64,000 nt of DNA from Lanius collurio (GCA_020086605.1 JACBWW010000015.1:10536988-10600987); one strand, 5' to 3'. Numbered from the stretch's first letter, positions 37,546 to 50,290 are shown. Made by a program: numbers and translations. The notes: generated by a model not told the origin, from the letters alone.

Positions 37546-40251
37546 AGAGGATCTTGCAAAACAGATATCTTTGCAAAGGCAGCTTTTAAAAGAGTGTTGT
37601 TGAAGAGGAACACATTGTATTTTGTTGATATCTACTTATTTCTGTTAGATCAAGACTAATTTCCCTATTTTTTGCTAACAACTGACTCTATCAGAAAACA
37701 ATATTAAGTTGAAAGAATGTTCCATATACTCAGTGTGAAATCTGAAAAATTTATATTTTCTGATTTCTCAGTCTGCTGTCATTCTGTAAACACAGAAAAA
37801 GATGTAGCTAATCTTTGCCATTTTCCTGATCACATCTATAACAAAATTAACTCATTTCTGGAATCAAGAGCCAGTATTTGCTCTTAGAATTTTGAACTTC
37901 TTCTATAGTGTAGAGGATTGGTAATATCTTGTTAGGAAAAAAACTCTGAAAAGAAGTTGCTTGAAGTATATGCTCATGAATTTAACACAGGCTATGATTG
38001 TTATCATTTCCAGCCATTCTGAATGGAGCTGGTGAGAGGTTTGGGAGTTGTGAATATCTGTGAGTAGCCCTGTTGTGAGCTTATGTGTGTTATTTTAATA
38101 TTAAGCAAAACGCTTCTTGGGAACAAAAAATATTGTTAAGTGTCTGATAAATACTTGTTCTCTCTCAAATAGCACAAACATAGTCCTACATATTCAAACA
38201 AAATCTTTTCTTATGCCAACTATGAGACAGCTGTTGTTTCATTCATCTCTGTATTTGGTCCCCTTGGTCACTGTGGACAACTTAGGTAGATGTGTCAGTC
38301 CCCAGAGCTGCCCATCCATGCCTCCAGCTTCTCTCTGTGCTCTGCAGTTGCCCTAGTGTAGCGGAGACAATTATTGTTGTTTTGGTAAGCAGGGAAAACC
38401 TTTCCCACTGAGACTTGGGTAGGCTGCTACAATATTTTCATGTTGTAGAAATTATACTCAGATAACTTTGTTACCCATGCAGTACATTCAAAGATGATCT
38501 AATTCTAGGAAACATACAACTAAATCTTCTGTTACTGAGTTTTGTGTCCTGAAATAGAATAGAGGGTTTGTTTGTCTGTTTTTCTCCTTGAAATTTTAAA
38601 TGCTGCTAAGCACAGATAGAGAAGAATTAGTTGTGAAGCATTAGATAAAGCAGTCAGATAAAACTTTTGTCTAATATGATTGAAGTATTCCCAGTGACCA
38701 AGTGATTCAATCATTGGTTCTGTTGTTGTTTGGTAGGAATTTTAAGTTTTACTAATGGAACATATCTTTTGCATTTCTTCCTTTTTAAGTTTATGTAGAT
38801 TGTGTACATGCATTGTGGACAGGAAAGTCTGGGGTTGAGAAATAAACAATATAACTCCATGCCCTTGAAATGTTTGAGAAAAACAGATGCTTCAGGATTA
38901 ATTCTAAAAAATTGGACATTGAGCATTAATTTTGCTGTTACAAACTTGGAAATTCTACATCTGTGCAATCAAGTTTTGCAACTATAAAACAAAATTACTA
39001 TGTCTGATATTATACTGAGCCTTTATATGCATTTGTAAGTGCTGAGTGTTTTTACAAATGTATTTTACAAACATAAAACAGGTCTCAGATTGACAAAAAA
39101 TATGTCTTTAGATACCAGTATAGAAAGAAATATATGGGAGTCCTAGAAGAGATGTGCAGCTGCAGCTTCTGTCAGCTGAAGCTGCAGATAATAAATGAGC
39201 AGAATGTGAATGATTGATTTGCCTTACAAGAGGGACTGTTGTAGGCAGGTAGGGTGCCCTGCAAAATCATAGATGCTGCATCTGTAATAGATCAGAGGTA
39301 GGTCGCAATAACAGGTAATGAGCTGTGGAAAAACTGAACTTAACTGTCAGGTGCTTAACAGGTGACAGAGAAGCAGAGAGAGCACTTTAATCTTTAGGCA
39401 CAGAAAAAAACCCCACATATATGTATATATCAAAAAGTCACCATGTGCTGGAAATTCTTGATCAAATTGCTCAATCCGATTGCAAAACCAAAATAACAGT
39501 TCTCTTGGACAGAAACCTCTCTATCTTCATATAATTCTAAGAGTTTTGCTCAACAGAGAGCGTTAAGGAAGGGAAATATATTTGTCATCAAGCTCTCAAA
39601 AAAATTCATGTTGGGGATTTTAAACTCAGGTATAAACTTTTAAGCTTGTAATGTGAAGTGAAAAACATTCTAAATTACTTTTGCCTGCAAACACATTTGA
39701 TAAGGTGCCAGAAAGCAGATGTTTGGTTGCATAAAACCAACTTTAAATGTATAAAAAAAGGATAAATATGATGCAGAGATGATATAGAATATGCATGCCG
39801 CAGTACTGAAATTTGGTCTCAGTACGACACTTGGGACTTAAATTGCCTGGAGCAATTTACAGCATGCAGCTTTGTCACCTAATTTTCTTTGTGTTGTCTG
39901 AGAACAAGAGTTAAAAGTCATTCACTAAACTTTGAAGTGGGTATGGCATGCTGTGTGTTCTTTGCTTTTCATACTATTTTCTTGATCTTGACCCTGACCC
40001 AGTCAGGCACTTCACAAGAAAATGCAGCCTCACAGTTCTTATTCAGTCATCGTGGTCTCAGAACAGTCACCTATGAAGTGGAAAAGCAAGAGGTGGAAAG
40101 AATGGATAATAATGGAAATATTGGGGGTCAGATTTGGTTAGTATGACTTTTATTTACTCCATTGAAATTACTTGGTGCAATTTGGTGAAATAGCAGAAAG
40201 AATTTCAGCATATCCATGCGGAAACCAGGCTTATTTAGGCTATGTACAAAT
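37546..40251. other. Unassigned AT-rich DNA
   Basis: No gene was recognised. It includes a 10-bp-stem hairpin at 39160-39187. Confidence 0.55.
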
Positions 40252-40256
40252 AATGG
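40252..40256 (+). repeat. Target-site duplication AATGG, left copy
   Basis: Exact 5-bp match to 41315-41319, on the two sides of the outer LTR. Five bases is the size typical of ERVL-type insertions. Confidence 0.75.
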
Positions 40257-41314
40257 TATTGTGCTAGTTTTGGCTGGGATAGAGTTTATTTTATTCACAG
40301 TAGCTGCTATGGGGAAAACTGTTGGTGATACAGAGATGTTTTTATTACTGCTGAGCAGTGTTCACATGGGTCCAAGGCCTTTTCTGTTCCTCACCGCTCT
40401 CCAGCAGCAAGGAGTTAGCAGCACAACTGGGGCCACTGAAACCAACTGCCTAAAGGGATATTCCATACCCGTGGCAACATGCTCAGCAATAAAATGAGGG
40501 AGAGATTAATGGGGTATTGCTGCTCTGGCTCAGTTTTGTAGTCAAAGCTTCAGAAGGAAAGGTCTCCCCTTTTCCTCCACCAATAAGACAAGTGGGTCAC
40601 AAGAAGTGAAAGAGGTGAAAAAAACCCCCAAATTGTTTATTAACACACCGACAAAACAGGGTAGAACAGGATAAAAAAATCCCCTCAAAATACAACTTCC
40701 CAGAGACAGAGGGGACACGTGGGCTTGGACCAGCCGGGCCCCACCACGGGCCCGCCGGGGCCACCCCCGCAGGCTCCTTGGACTGGCAAGGAGGGAGGGG
40801 AGGCAGTAAGGCAAGAGGAAGGAAAGGGATAAAAAACCAAAACAAATCAACAGACCCTTTTCCCAGCTAGGTGGAACACAAAGGAAACTCAGGAAAGCAC
40901 AGAGCGCTCCCTGTGCACTCCCTGCCCAGCCCCTGAGCCCCCGGGCTGAGCCGTTCGAGTGCCCCTCGGGTCCGTGGCTCCGGCCCCGCTCCCGGGCACA
41001 TCCTAAAGGCGCAGCATCCTTGGGCAGTGAGGGGACAGGTATGGAATAAAGCATCACAACGTCACCCCAGGACATCCTCAGGGACTGGCTGGGCAAGAAT
41101 TGTTTGGTGGTGAGGAATTTTTTTCACTTTCATCACTTATATGTCTTGATTTTATTTTCTCTCTCTTTGATATTTTCCTTTTTCATTACAAGATTCTGTA
41201 ACAACAACAGTTATTATTATTACAGTGTCTTGATCTCAACCCACAAGTTTTCTCACCTTTACTCTTTTGATTCTTCACCCCCCACCCAGCTGATTTGTAT
41301 ATCAATACCCAGCA
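40257..41314 (+). mobile_element. Solo LTR (ERVL-like) interrupted by a nested LTR
   Basis: The outer LTR starts TATTGTGC (probably from TGTTGTGC) with the block TTTTGGCTGGGATAGAG at 40267-40283, includes AAGGGATATTCCATACC at 40453-40469, resumes after the nested element with GGACTGGCTGGGC (41082-41094) and the block GATCTCAACCCACAAG, and ends CCCAGCA at 41314. These blocks recur in the solo LTR at 43465-44031, so both are one family, which I recall as abundant in songbirds. An exact AATGG duplication flanks it. Without the nested element it is about 515 bp. It carries no viral genes. Confidence 0.8.
40534..41076 (-). mobile_element. Nested GC-rich LTR, probably minus orientation
   Basis: It interrupts the outer LTR and has a very different composition: the middle is GC-rich with many intact CpGs. 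On the minus strand it reads TGTCCTGGGGTGACG at its start (41074 leftwards), carries AATAAA at 40636-40641, then about 100 bases of U5-like sequence ending ...GACTACA. CTCAG occurs at 40529-40533 and 41077-41081 and is the best target-site duplication; taking TG...CA as the ends would place the LTR at 40537-41074, leaving 2-3 unexplained bases each side. A 184-codon minus-strand frame inside it is a by-product of GC richness. Intact CpGs suggest it is the youngest insertion here. Confidence 0.7.
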
Positions 41315-41319
41315 AATGG
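41315..41319 (+). repeat. Target-site duplication AATGG, right copy
   Basis: Matches 40252-40256 exactly. Confidence 0.75.
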
Positions 41320-43459
41320 GATGGCAAAATTATTTTTGAAGTGAGACAATCGAAATTTTTTTAATGGAAAAAATATTTATAGTACTGTGTTTTACAAAAA
41401 GACAATCTTGTGGAACACTCATGATGAAATGAATCAGCTTATTAAATGCTAGTATTCAAAAAAATTCAGTTGATACTATCTCAGACGTTGAATTTGCCTC
41501 TCTGAAATTCATTTGTTGTTCTAAGCAGGATAAGGCTTTTGCTAAACAGCACAGAACAAATTATAAATCTCTATTTGTACAAAAATTGCTTAGTCTGTAT
41601 GCGGATATGAGATGAAGCTCTTTTATTAGGAAACGGTTCTTTCTTGCTGCAGAAAATTCACTGTTCCAGGATGGTGAAATAAGTAAAAAGCAGAGAAAGA
41701 AAAGACAATGGAAACAGAAACTGGTCTTTTTATGAGACAAGAACCATTTATTAAATTAAGAGTAAAAAAAAAAAAAAAGCTTAAAAAAAGAATTTGTATT
41801 GTATTTCAAATGTGCTTTCAGTACTATCATCAATGCAGAGGAACTTTTATTACATGTTGATTGTCAGAAGTGAGAGTTCTTAAGAAAATAATTTGCTGCC
41901 AGAAGAAAAGTACAGGGTTTTTTTACAGGAAAAAAACGAACGACTTCTCTTTAACTTAGATGACATTCAAAACACATTTATCTTATGGCAATGTAAAAAC
42001 AAAATTGGATTCAGCCTTTCAGCTCAAGAGAGCCTGCAGGAGAAGACTTTTATTCCCAGGTGATTCAAACTGTATTTATCTTTTAGCCACATGCAAACTG
42101 CTCAATCCAGCCTTTTGGATTAAGTGACCTTTTACAGAAGAGCATAAATAGCATTTAAAATAACTCTTGTTGCAAAGTGGAAGCATATGTCTGGGTCAAA
42201 AGTTAGTCCACTGTCAGCAAGATTCCCTACAGCTGAGGACAGCAATGATTGCATTCTGAAAGATGTATGAATAAAAGTCTTTTCTCAAAAGATGAAAAAA
42301 GTGGTTTTCACAATAAGAAAACTGCTAGGGTTATAAATAAAAAGTACAGTTAATAAAAGATTGAAGTAATGCATGGAGGTGTACAGAGAAAAATACACAC
42401 TAAAAAAAATCATGCTTGAATCTAGGTTGGTTGAATAGAGAAGAAAATCACTTTAAGTATTGGAAATAAAATAGTATTAATGTAATCATATGCAAATGAT
42501 TGAAAAAAAAAAAAAAAAAACAAACCAAAAGAATTTAGAGAGAGAACAAAGAATATATCAATAATTCCTAAAGAATTTTTATAGTGTATACTTTCTTAAT
42601 CTAAGACTGATTCTGGGTACTGTAAGGACTGTGCTTTCAAACACCACACTAATACTAATGTTGGGAATGGGTTGATGTTTTCTGTGTTTGTTTTTTAGGG
42701 GTTAGTTTGTTCCTTTCTTTGTTGTTGTTTTTCTGTTTTTATAATGTGCCTTTGAATTACAGTATTACAATAGATTCACAGAACAATAGCTAGGTATTGT
42801 TCTTAGTGTTATGGATCACAGGACAAAGTGATCATCCTTTCCCAAAAATATCTCAGGTGGAGTAAAAGAGATATATGTACAGTGAGGAGGTAAAGGAACT
42901 AATAAGGAAATAGATACAAATTAGAAAAGTTTGGGTTTTTTTTTTCCCCTTAAATCATTATTTTCTCACTATTAGATTCCAAAACATAACTAAGCTGCTG
43001 GTAAACCTAATTGATTAATTTTCTTCTTGGAGCAGCCTCATGGCTTTTCATGTGTGTTATGGAAATGAGGCAATGGCTAAAAATAACTATCACACTGTAA
43101 GGGACACATCAATGAACTCCAGGCTAGTTTTCCCGGTCTGATCAAGAAGGTTAAGATGATGAACATGTACAGAGGTTAGATGGGATCCTCTTTCTCTTTG
43201 TCCTCTTTAATAAATCAATCTGCTCTTAACAGGCAGTTGAACTTCCCGATGGGTTTGATTCATCAGACACAGAGAATGCTTAATATAGTTGTGACTTGTA
43301 CATGCTGAACCACTCATAAGAGCCACCGATGTAATAAAAGAGAAGATTATTCAAAACTGTCCTCATCATTTTCAGACATGTGACAGAGAAGCGAATTCCT
43401 GTTTATTATCACTATGTTCTGTGATCATTTTGACCATCAGAATGAAATTAATGCTTCAT
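41320..43459. other. Unassigned AT-rich DNA between two LTRs
   Basis: Contains A-rich runs (41766-41778; A18 at 42503-42520) and an octamer ATGCAAAT at 42490-42497. There is no trace of gag, pol or env, so the flanking LTRs do not bound a provirus. Confidence 0.6.
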
Positions 43460-43464
43460 GTTTA
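43460..43464 (+). repeat. Target-site duplication GTTTA, left copy
   Basis: Exact 5-bp match to 44032-44036 around the solo LTR. Confidence 0.7.
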
Positions 43465-44031
43465 TATGGTTTCTCTTTTGGTTTTGGCTGTGGTAGAGTT
43501 AATTTTCTTCTGAGTAACTGAACAAGGCTGTGGTTTTTGGATTTAGTGTGAGAGCATTGTTGATAACATACTGATATTGTAGCTGTTGCTCAGTAGTTCT
43601 TACCTTAAGTCAAGGACTTTTCCCCTCTCTCGTGCTCTGTCAGTGAGAAGGTGCACATGAAGCTGTGAGGGAGCATAGCTGGGACGATGGAGTCCCACTG
43701 GCCAAAGAGATATTCCCCACCACAGGACATAATGCTCAGTGTATGAACTGGGAGAGCTGGCCAGGAGCAGCCAGTTGTTGCCTGGGGATGGGTGGGCATC
43801 GGTCTGTGGGTGGTGAGCAATTGTATTGTTACAGGATGTTATCCCTTCCTGCCGCCCTTTCCTGCTCTCATCATCATGATTTTACCTTATTCCAATTATG
43901 AAACTGTTCTTATCACAACACAAAAATTTTGCCTTTTTACAATTCTGCTCCTTATCCCAGTGGGGAAGGGGAGGGGAGAGGGAGGGTCTACTGTATGGAT
44001 GTTAGTTCCTGGATGTCATTAAACCATGGCA
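43465..44031 (+). mobile_element. Solo LTR (ERVL-like), plus orientation
   Basis: A 567-bp LTR starting TATGGTTTCTC and ending AAACCATGGCA, flanked by exact GTTTA duplications. Shared blocks with the outer LTR at 40257: TTTTGGCTGTGGTAGAGTTA near 43482, GTCAAGGACTTTTC near 43609, GATATTCCCCACCACAGGAC near 43709, ATGCTCAGTGTATGAACTGG near 43732 (site of the family's TATA box) and GGGTGGTGAGCAATTG near 43808. U5 holds a G-rich run at 43962-43986. No coding sequence adjoins it. Family identity is from memory of songbird LTRs and was not searched. Confidence 0.85.
43962..43986 (+). other. Predicted G-quadruplex motif in the LTR
   Basis: Five runs of three or four G separated by loops of one to three bases (A, AA or AGA). 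This fits the G3+N1-7 rule. Confidence 0.65.
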
Positions 44032-44036
44032 GTTTA
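44032..44036 (+). repeat. Target-site duplication GTTTA, right copy
   Basis: Matches 43460-43464. Confidence 0.7.
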
Positions 44037-46700
44037 ACTTTTATCCATTTAACTTCTCTGTCTCAGTCCACAGAGTCCAATGCAGAAAAAAAGTCCAGGG
44101 AAATTTTACACAGTGCAGCTTTGAGGGTGGAATTGCTGTAGCCATTAAATTGCTTCTCTATGATCTCTTGTTCATCTGCTGGAAAGCAATTTGTTTCAAA
44201 GGTCAAACATTGCTTGTGGCAGGGACCACAGCATGTATCTTTCACTTACTTAGGTTGGAGGTACCTTAACTGAAAGCCTGAAACCACATTCATTTCTGTG
44301 TTTTCTCTCTAGCCTGATAGATCTTCATTCCTATCTGCAGGAGTAGGAGTGCCCCTGGTTCAGCTGAAGGAAATGTGGAAAATGTCTGATTAGCTCCAGT
44401 TTCTAGTGATGAATCAGACCACCATCTATTGATTTACAGGTCAAACCTAAGAGCTGACAGAGATGAGTGAAAATGTTCATATTCCCAGTTTCCATTACTC
44501 CTTGAAACAGAAATTACTGACCTCCTTATTTTTAATACAACTTCTGTTGGTTTTTTTTTAGTTATTTAAATGGCATCTTAGAGAAAATGCTTTTCTACAC
44601 CCCTTTTATTATTTTAATTCTGTTTTCAAGTGCAATTTCAGTTTCACATTGGGATTACTCCCACATCTCTCTCAATGATATTGTTTCTTTTACTCACATC
44701 TATGTCTGTCACATCTCATCTTCCTTCAATCACTTTTATTTTGAGCTTACTCCTAGGTGCTTAATTTGTTGGATTTTTCTTTCCATTTGTGTAGTTTGTT
44801 TCTCTGGGCCTTAACTAGTACCATCTTATTCATGATCTCCAACTGGAGTAATTACTAGCAAATTTTTACTTACTAAGGTTCTGATGCATTTCATGAAGTC
44901 TCAGGTGTGTCCTTTTTACTGTTGCCCAGTAGGTTTCTGTCTTTGTATGAAGACTGAAAAAAATGTATTTTTTTCTAATTTTTATCTTCTAAGTTGAAAC
45001 AATATTTTTCTTCTTTTCTTTCTTTAAAACAAAATAGATACTATATACAGCAGTGTGTTGAACAATCATTCCCCTTTTGTTCTTGATATTTTTACATATT
45101 ACTTTAGCTGGATGATATTTAGAAATGGGATTAGGTCTAAAGTAAGTATATATTACTCATGGGTTGGGTACTGATAGAAAAAGTGTTATTTGTCTTCCAA
45201 TTTTAGATCATAAATGAGTTATCATCAATTCCTTTTACTTTCTGGGGTTTATACTCTTCTTAGAGCTGACTCCTCATTACACTGTTCCCTATTTACTGCT
45301 ATTCATACTTCTCTTCTCTTGTTCTTGTTACCATTGTTGTGTCAAATCACAGCTTTAAGGTAAAATTTGAAGAAAACTGTACTTCTGAAAGTACGTCTTC
45401 TGTGTTTCCTGATATGCAGCTATAAAGGTAATATTTTAAGCTTTCCACCTTCAATAGCTTCTGTAATACCTGCTCAGCTTATATGGGAAAATATTAATTG
45501 TAGGTGTTACTCATTTCATTTGACCCCTGTGTTGTTAGACTTTGTGAAACCTCCATGACATTTCTGAATTTGATGCTTTTGTACATGTAAGGTAAAACGT
45601 TTGTCTCTAATGTTAAATATTGGTCAGTAACTAATATTCTCAACTAATTTTTAGATGTTAGTTTAGCTGATGATTTATGGTTCATTATTGCATTTTCTCT
45701 AAGTTTTTTGTAATGAGGACTTAAGGTTGATTTTAAAACATATTTGTAGTTTTGAAAGTAGCACAGAATGCTAATTTAATCAGTTCTTATTCAAAATATA
45801 CGTGGAGTCCATCACAGTGGTGAATCGCTCTCTCTACATGGGAAAAAATGATTTTGTTTTTTTTTTCTGTTAGTTATTATGCTGTATAATGGGCCATGTT
45901 GGATAGAAAAGCTTGAACAGGCGCTCTTCTTAAAATAATTTGCTGTGATCTTAAAAACTCAAAAGTAGGCAGGATCCCAACATTCACAGTCCACTTCCTA
46001 TGCCTATGGGTAAAGGAGAAGTCTGGCTAGACTAGTTCTGTGTCCCCAAAATATGCTTAGTCCTGGGCAGTTACAGTGTAGCTTCTTTTTTTTTCATAAA
46101 AATCAATAAAATTGTTTCAAGAGACCTAAATGAGTTCTGGTATTTCACTTGTTGTTTAGAAAGTCAAGATCTCTCTATAGAAGAAAAACAAAATTTTCAT
46201 CTTAAGAAAAAAATCATTGCCAAGAGTTAAATAGAGTGTAAAACTAGTATCGTGGCCTGGGTTGATTTAGAAGAGACCCTTGCTTTTTAGGTTACAGACA
46301 TGCACACATAGGAAGTATCTCTCATGCTTTTTTAAAAACTGCTATCTACAGTGGAAGCTCAAATACCACTCACCCAAATCAGAAAAAATAAAATTGTGTC
46401 TCCTAAGTCTTGGTATTTTTACAGAAGCGATGTGCAGCCAAGATTGCAAAGGAAGCAAGGAGTTCAGGAGTTCAGAGTTCCTCGTTGTTATATTCCTTGT
46501 TAATTTTTTTTCTGGGTTGGGTTTTTTAACATTTTTTTAATTTTTCTCTCTCATCTAATGTGAGATCTACTTAACGTTGAGTTTCTGTATTGAAACTTCA
46601 ACGTATTATGCCATAGAAAAACGTACAATTGTCTTTATTCAAACATGAATGAGCAATGTGTTCTGAGGATTCTAAGCTCCTCATACTAAGACAACTGAAA
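44037..46700. other. Unassigned AT-rich DNA
   Basis: No gene or repeat was recognised. Short frames such as 44587-44814 are hydrophobic because the DNA is T-rich and have no recognisable domain. Confidence 0.55.
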
Positions 46701-46990
46701 TTCACAGAATTACAGAATTTTTGGGGTTTGCGAGTGACTTCTTGAGATCACCCCACGTCTTCCACCTCTCAAGTAGGGTCAGAGGATGAGAATGTCTTGG
46801 GTGTGTCCAATCTTTGAATATCTCCAAAAGGGGAGAATTCACAACTTCTCTGGGCAAACCTGTTTTTGTCTTTGACTATCTTCATAGTAAAAATATTTTT
46901 TTCTCATGTTGAGATAGAATTTCATGTTTTTTAATTTCTGTCTATTGACCAATGCCACCCATGAGGAAATTACTAGAAGCTCAGGCACAA
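46701..46990 (-). mobile_element. CR1 3' portion, minus strand, diverged
   Basis: The plus strand starts TTCACAGAATTACAGAATTT (the reversed CR1 terminus), followed by ACTTCTTGAGATCACCCC, the block AATATCTCCAAAAGGGGAGA near 46817 and ACAACTTCTCTGGGCAAACC near 46841, in the order expected of reversed CR1. The 5' limit is uncertain. Confidence 0.75.
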
Positions 46991-48854
46991 ACTAAATTCA
47001 AGGAAAAAAATACAAAGATACTGATGGCATTCTGGCTTTTCCTCTAGGTTCATAGATTGTGTTGAGTTCCTTTTCTTTTCCACCAAGTCCCCTTTTATCC
47101 AGTAACTCTGGAGGCAGAAAGAAACTGAGATTAGAATTACTAATTCTTAGTATGCATTAGACTTGTATTCATACAAGAAAATAAATCTGTGCTAAAAATT
47201 GAGGTATTTCACAAGAGGTACCAATGGTTTCACACACCATCTCTTCACTGGCCTCTTTTTGAAGGAGAGGAATTCCAGAAATATGTAAAACTTCTCTCTT
47301 AAGAACAACATTTATGTTCTTATAACAACACGTATGTATAACCATCTATTCAAAATTAGAGACATTCTCTGAGAGCTTCTAACAAAGTATAAACCAAGTA
47401 GATCCAATATCTTCAAGCATGATGCAAAATCTTAGCATTAAAAGAAAAACAAAATTGTTGTAAAATAAGGAAAGGAAAATATATTTATGTTTTACTTACA
47501 TTTCAAGTTCAACAAGAGATCTACACCAAGGCAATGCACATTTTTTCTAACTCTTCCCCCATCTGTTGGCCCTTAATCTTCATTGTCATAAATCATTGTG
47601 CCAGCCTAAAATATTGAGAGTGACTTAGGATATTTATCTAGCCATACAGCACAGATGGACAAAGTAAGAGACTTGGCAGTTAGCAGGTGTTGATTTATAC
47701 TGTATTCAACAATACTGTCATAGGCCTATTGCTGTAGTTATATGCAGGGTTTATTCTGGTAAAAATCTCTACATCTCTTTGTGTCAGGGCAAGGCTTTTC
47801 AACTGATTTCTGAGGGAATGAGACAATGTTGAGGTTTTCTAAACACACAGACCTACCCTAGACATTATGTAGGATTAGAGGTATAACATGAATAAAGACC
47901 TTGTAGACAGCAATGGGGGGTATTCTCTCAAACCATGAATGTCCTGCGTTTCTTTGCATACATGGAATGACCTACTGGAACATTGTAGTAGTTTGGTAGA
48001 GCCCCTCAACAGCACATATGGCAATGAGTGGGAATCTCATTGTTTGGCTGGAACTAAAGTCTGGCATGTAATGCTTACTGGTGTTTGATTTTTATGGCAG
48101 TAGTAGGAATTAGACATCTAGTACATATGTGATCTCCAAAATGTAGTCATTCTAATAGTGGATGCATTCCCACCCAGGAGCTCTCTGTTTATACCCATTT
48201 ATATATGTGGCTTGTATATGACTCCTGAATATGGCCCTACTTCTGATGACACAAATTTGTCACATAATTTACACGTTATGTATCTCACTTAAGATTTTGG
48301 CTGAGGAAAAAAACATTTCAACCTTTTCCTGTTACATTATTGCATTATGTCAAAATGCACTGTCATAGTCCCTTGCTGCTGAGCTGCAATGATAATTAAT
48401 TCATAACCTGCTTTCATGATTTGGTGGAAAACTATTCATACACAATCTGTTCTCATCTGCTTTTTTTTTTTTTTTGTCTTCTAACATCAAGATGAGTTCA
48501 GGTCAAAAGATAGAAATGGATATCGAAGTTTTAAAACCCAGAAGGATATGAATCAAGACTCCTAAAAGCTGTTTCAAAACAAAGAAAAATCTGTTATATC
48601 AAATACCTGACATAAAATGGGAAAATATTTGAAATGTATCCTTCTGGGCTTAAAGTATAACTACTTCTGTGAGAAATGTATATATTCAAAAAACTTCTCT
48701 TGAGAATGTATGGTTTTGAGGAAGTAACAGGCACATGGAGAAAATGAAAACTTTTTTTTTTTTTTTGAAGTTAGCTTTCTTAAAAGTTAAGTTCTTGATT
48801 TACTGTAAAGATCACAGTTCTTTCAACTTTTCCACGTGTAAAATAAGGAGACAC
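46991..48854. other. Unassigned AT-rich DNA
   Basis: No gene was recognised. Contains T15 runs at 48461-48475 and 48752-48766. Confidence 0.55.
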
Positions 48855-48910
48855 AGGATTTTGTTGATCCTTGTGGGTGCCTTCCAGCTCAGAAGATTCT
48901 GTGATTCTAA
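48855..48910 (+). mobile_element. CR1 3' tail fragment
   Basis: TTGATCCTTGTGGGTGCC, then TTCCAGCTCAGAAGATTCTG and TGATTCTAA match the final block and terminal repeat of CR1. Only about 55 bases remain. Confidence 0.65.
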
Positions 48911-50094
48911 AAAGCTGCTTTTAAAAATCTGTTTGGAACAAAATGCCAACAAATTTGTATAATATCAATTCCCACAGATTTTATGTACTTCAGTAATCTC
49001 TTGACCACCTGACCACTCCTGAATGGGACTAATCTGCATATATATAGTCCTAAATTAACATACTTAAAATATCCGAGAGCAGATTTCAAATAATTTAAAT
49101 TAACATTCTCAGAGAAGGTTTCAAAGGACTATTTCTAGAGCTAGGCACCCAGCCTTCAATCATTTTCATAGACTGATTTGGAAACTCAAAAGATACATTT
49201 TTCCTTTAGATGATGGTAAAAGAGGTAACCTTCTTCTATGACAAATAGCTCCTGTATATAATGGTATTTCTAACTCCTTTCTGCACAAGCCCATGAGATA
49301 ATATGACCTTAAGTTCCTAATCAATAAATCAAAACTGCTCTTAGATATCATATGCTTCACGACATTTAGAAAGAGTGGCAAGTCAAGCGTTAGGAATGAT
49401 TTCTCAGTATCATTTCTATACTTACCAAAATGTCTTCCTATAGAAAGGAAGACAGATTGACTTTATTTCTGTTTGAGTTTAGTTCTCTGCTCACCCTTAT
49501 TTCATTTGTGAGAAGGGGAAAATAATAATGTGTGTTTTGAAGTCCCAATTACCCTCATTTATGTCAATAGCAAACTTATTAAGGCTTCTTGGTGCTTTAA
49601 ACCACTGAAACACAGTGCAAACACTGAATGCAGCCCAAAGCTTTGACCTTTCTCAGTGCATTGTATAGACATGTCTGTGTGTTTCCCACTGGGAGCTTTA
49701 AATAGCAGGCAACTAATTTTTAATTATTCAGTGCTGCAAGTTGGATTCTTGTGGCATAATATCAATTAGCAGGAAACAAGTGAACTGCAAACTTTTGACA
49801 CTGTGAGAGTTTTTCCTCTGCCCACTGAGAGTTGGTAAGCACTGAAAAAGAAAAACGTGTCTGTCATTTAGCTTGGCTTGGGCCATTTTTCCCTTGCACC
49901 AACTTAAAATAAGAAAAGTCTGTGGTTTCATTTAAATGCACAGTACAGGCAACAGTGTCAAAAGATAATGTTCAGCTGTTGGGCTTATTCTAAAAATGTC
50001 AGTCAAGACACATAAACCTATTAAGACACAACTAAGTAAATTAAATGTTACATTCTTCATGCAGTGAGCTACTCTGACATGCTGACATCCTTTG
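48911..50094. other. Unassigned AT-rich DNA
   Basis: No gene or repeat was recognised. Confidence 0.55.
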
Positions 50095-50290
50095 ACATCA
50101 CAGATCTCAGTAGAAGGGACCTCTTGAGATCATCTGGTCCAACTACCCTGACCAAATAGTATCAGCTAAAGCTTGGTCTCCAGAATAATGTCCAGCTGGG
50201 TGTTGATTACACCCACAGATGGAGACAGCACAACTTCTCTGGGAAGCCAGCATGTACTGGTGCGTGGGATTCTTCCTCCAAACAAAAATT
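50095..50290 (-). mobile_element. CR1 3' portion, minus strand
   Basis: The plus strand reads AGAAGGGACCTCTTGAGATC then ATCTGGTCCAACTACCC near 50113-50150, then a block ending GTCCAGCTGGGTGTTGA near 50190 and ACAACTTCTCTGGGAAGCC near 50230. This is a CR1 subfamily with a GAGATCATCTGGTCCAAC end. The 3' terminus is at about 50095; the element is 5'-truncated. Confidence 0.85.

Noticed and set aside
40542..41096. 184-codon minus-strand open frame, the longest in the window
   Set aside because: It lies almost wholly inside the GC-rich nested LTR, where stops are rare, and the translation is low-complexity Pro/Leu/Ser with no domain.
40257..44031. Short provirus with LTRs at both ends
   Set aside because: Each LTR has its own different target-site duplication and there is no viral coding sequence between them.
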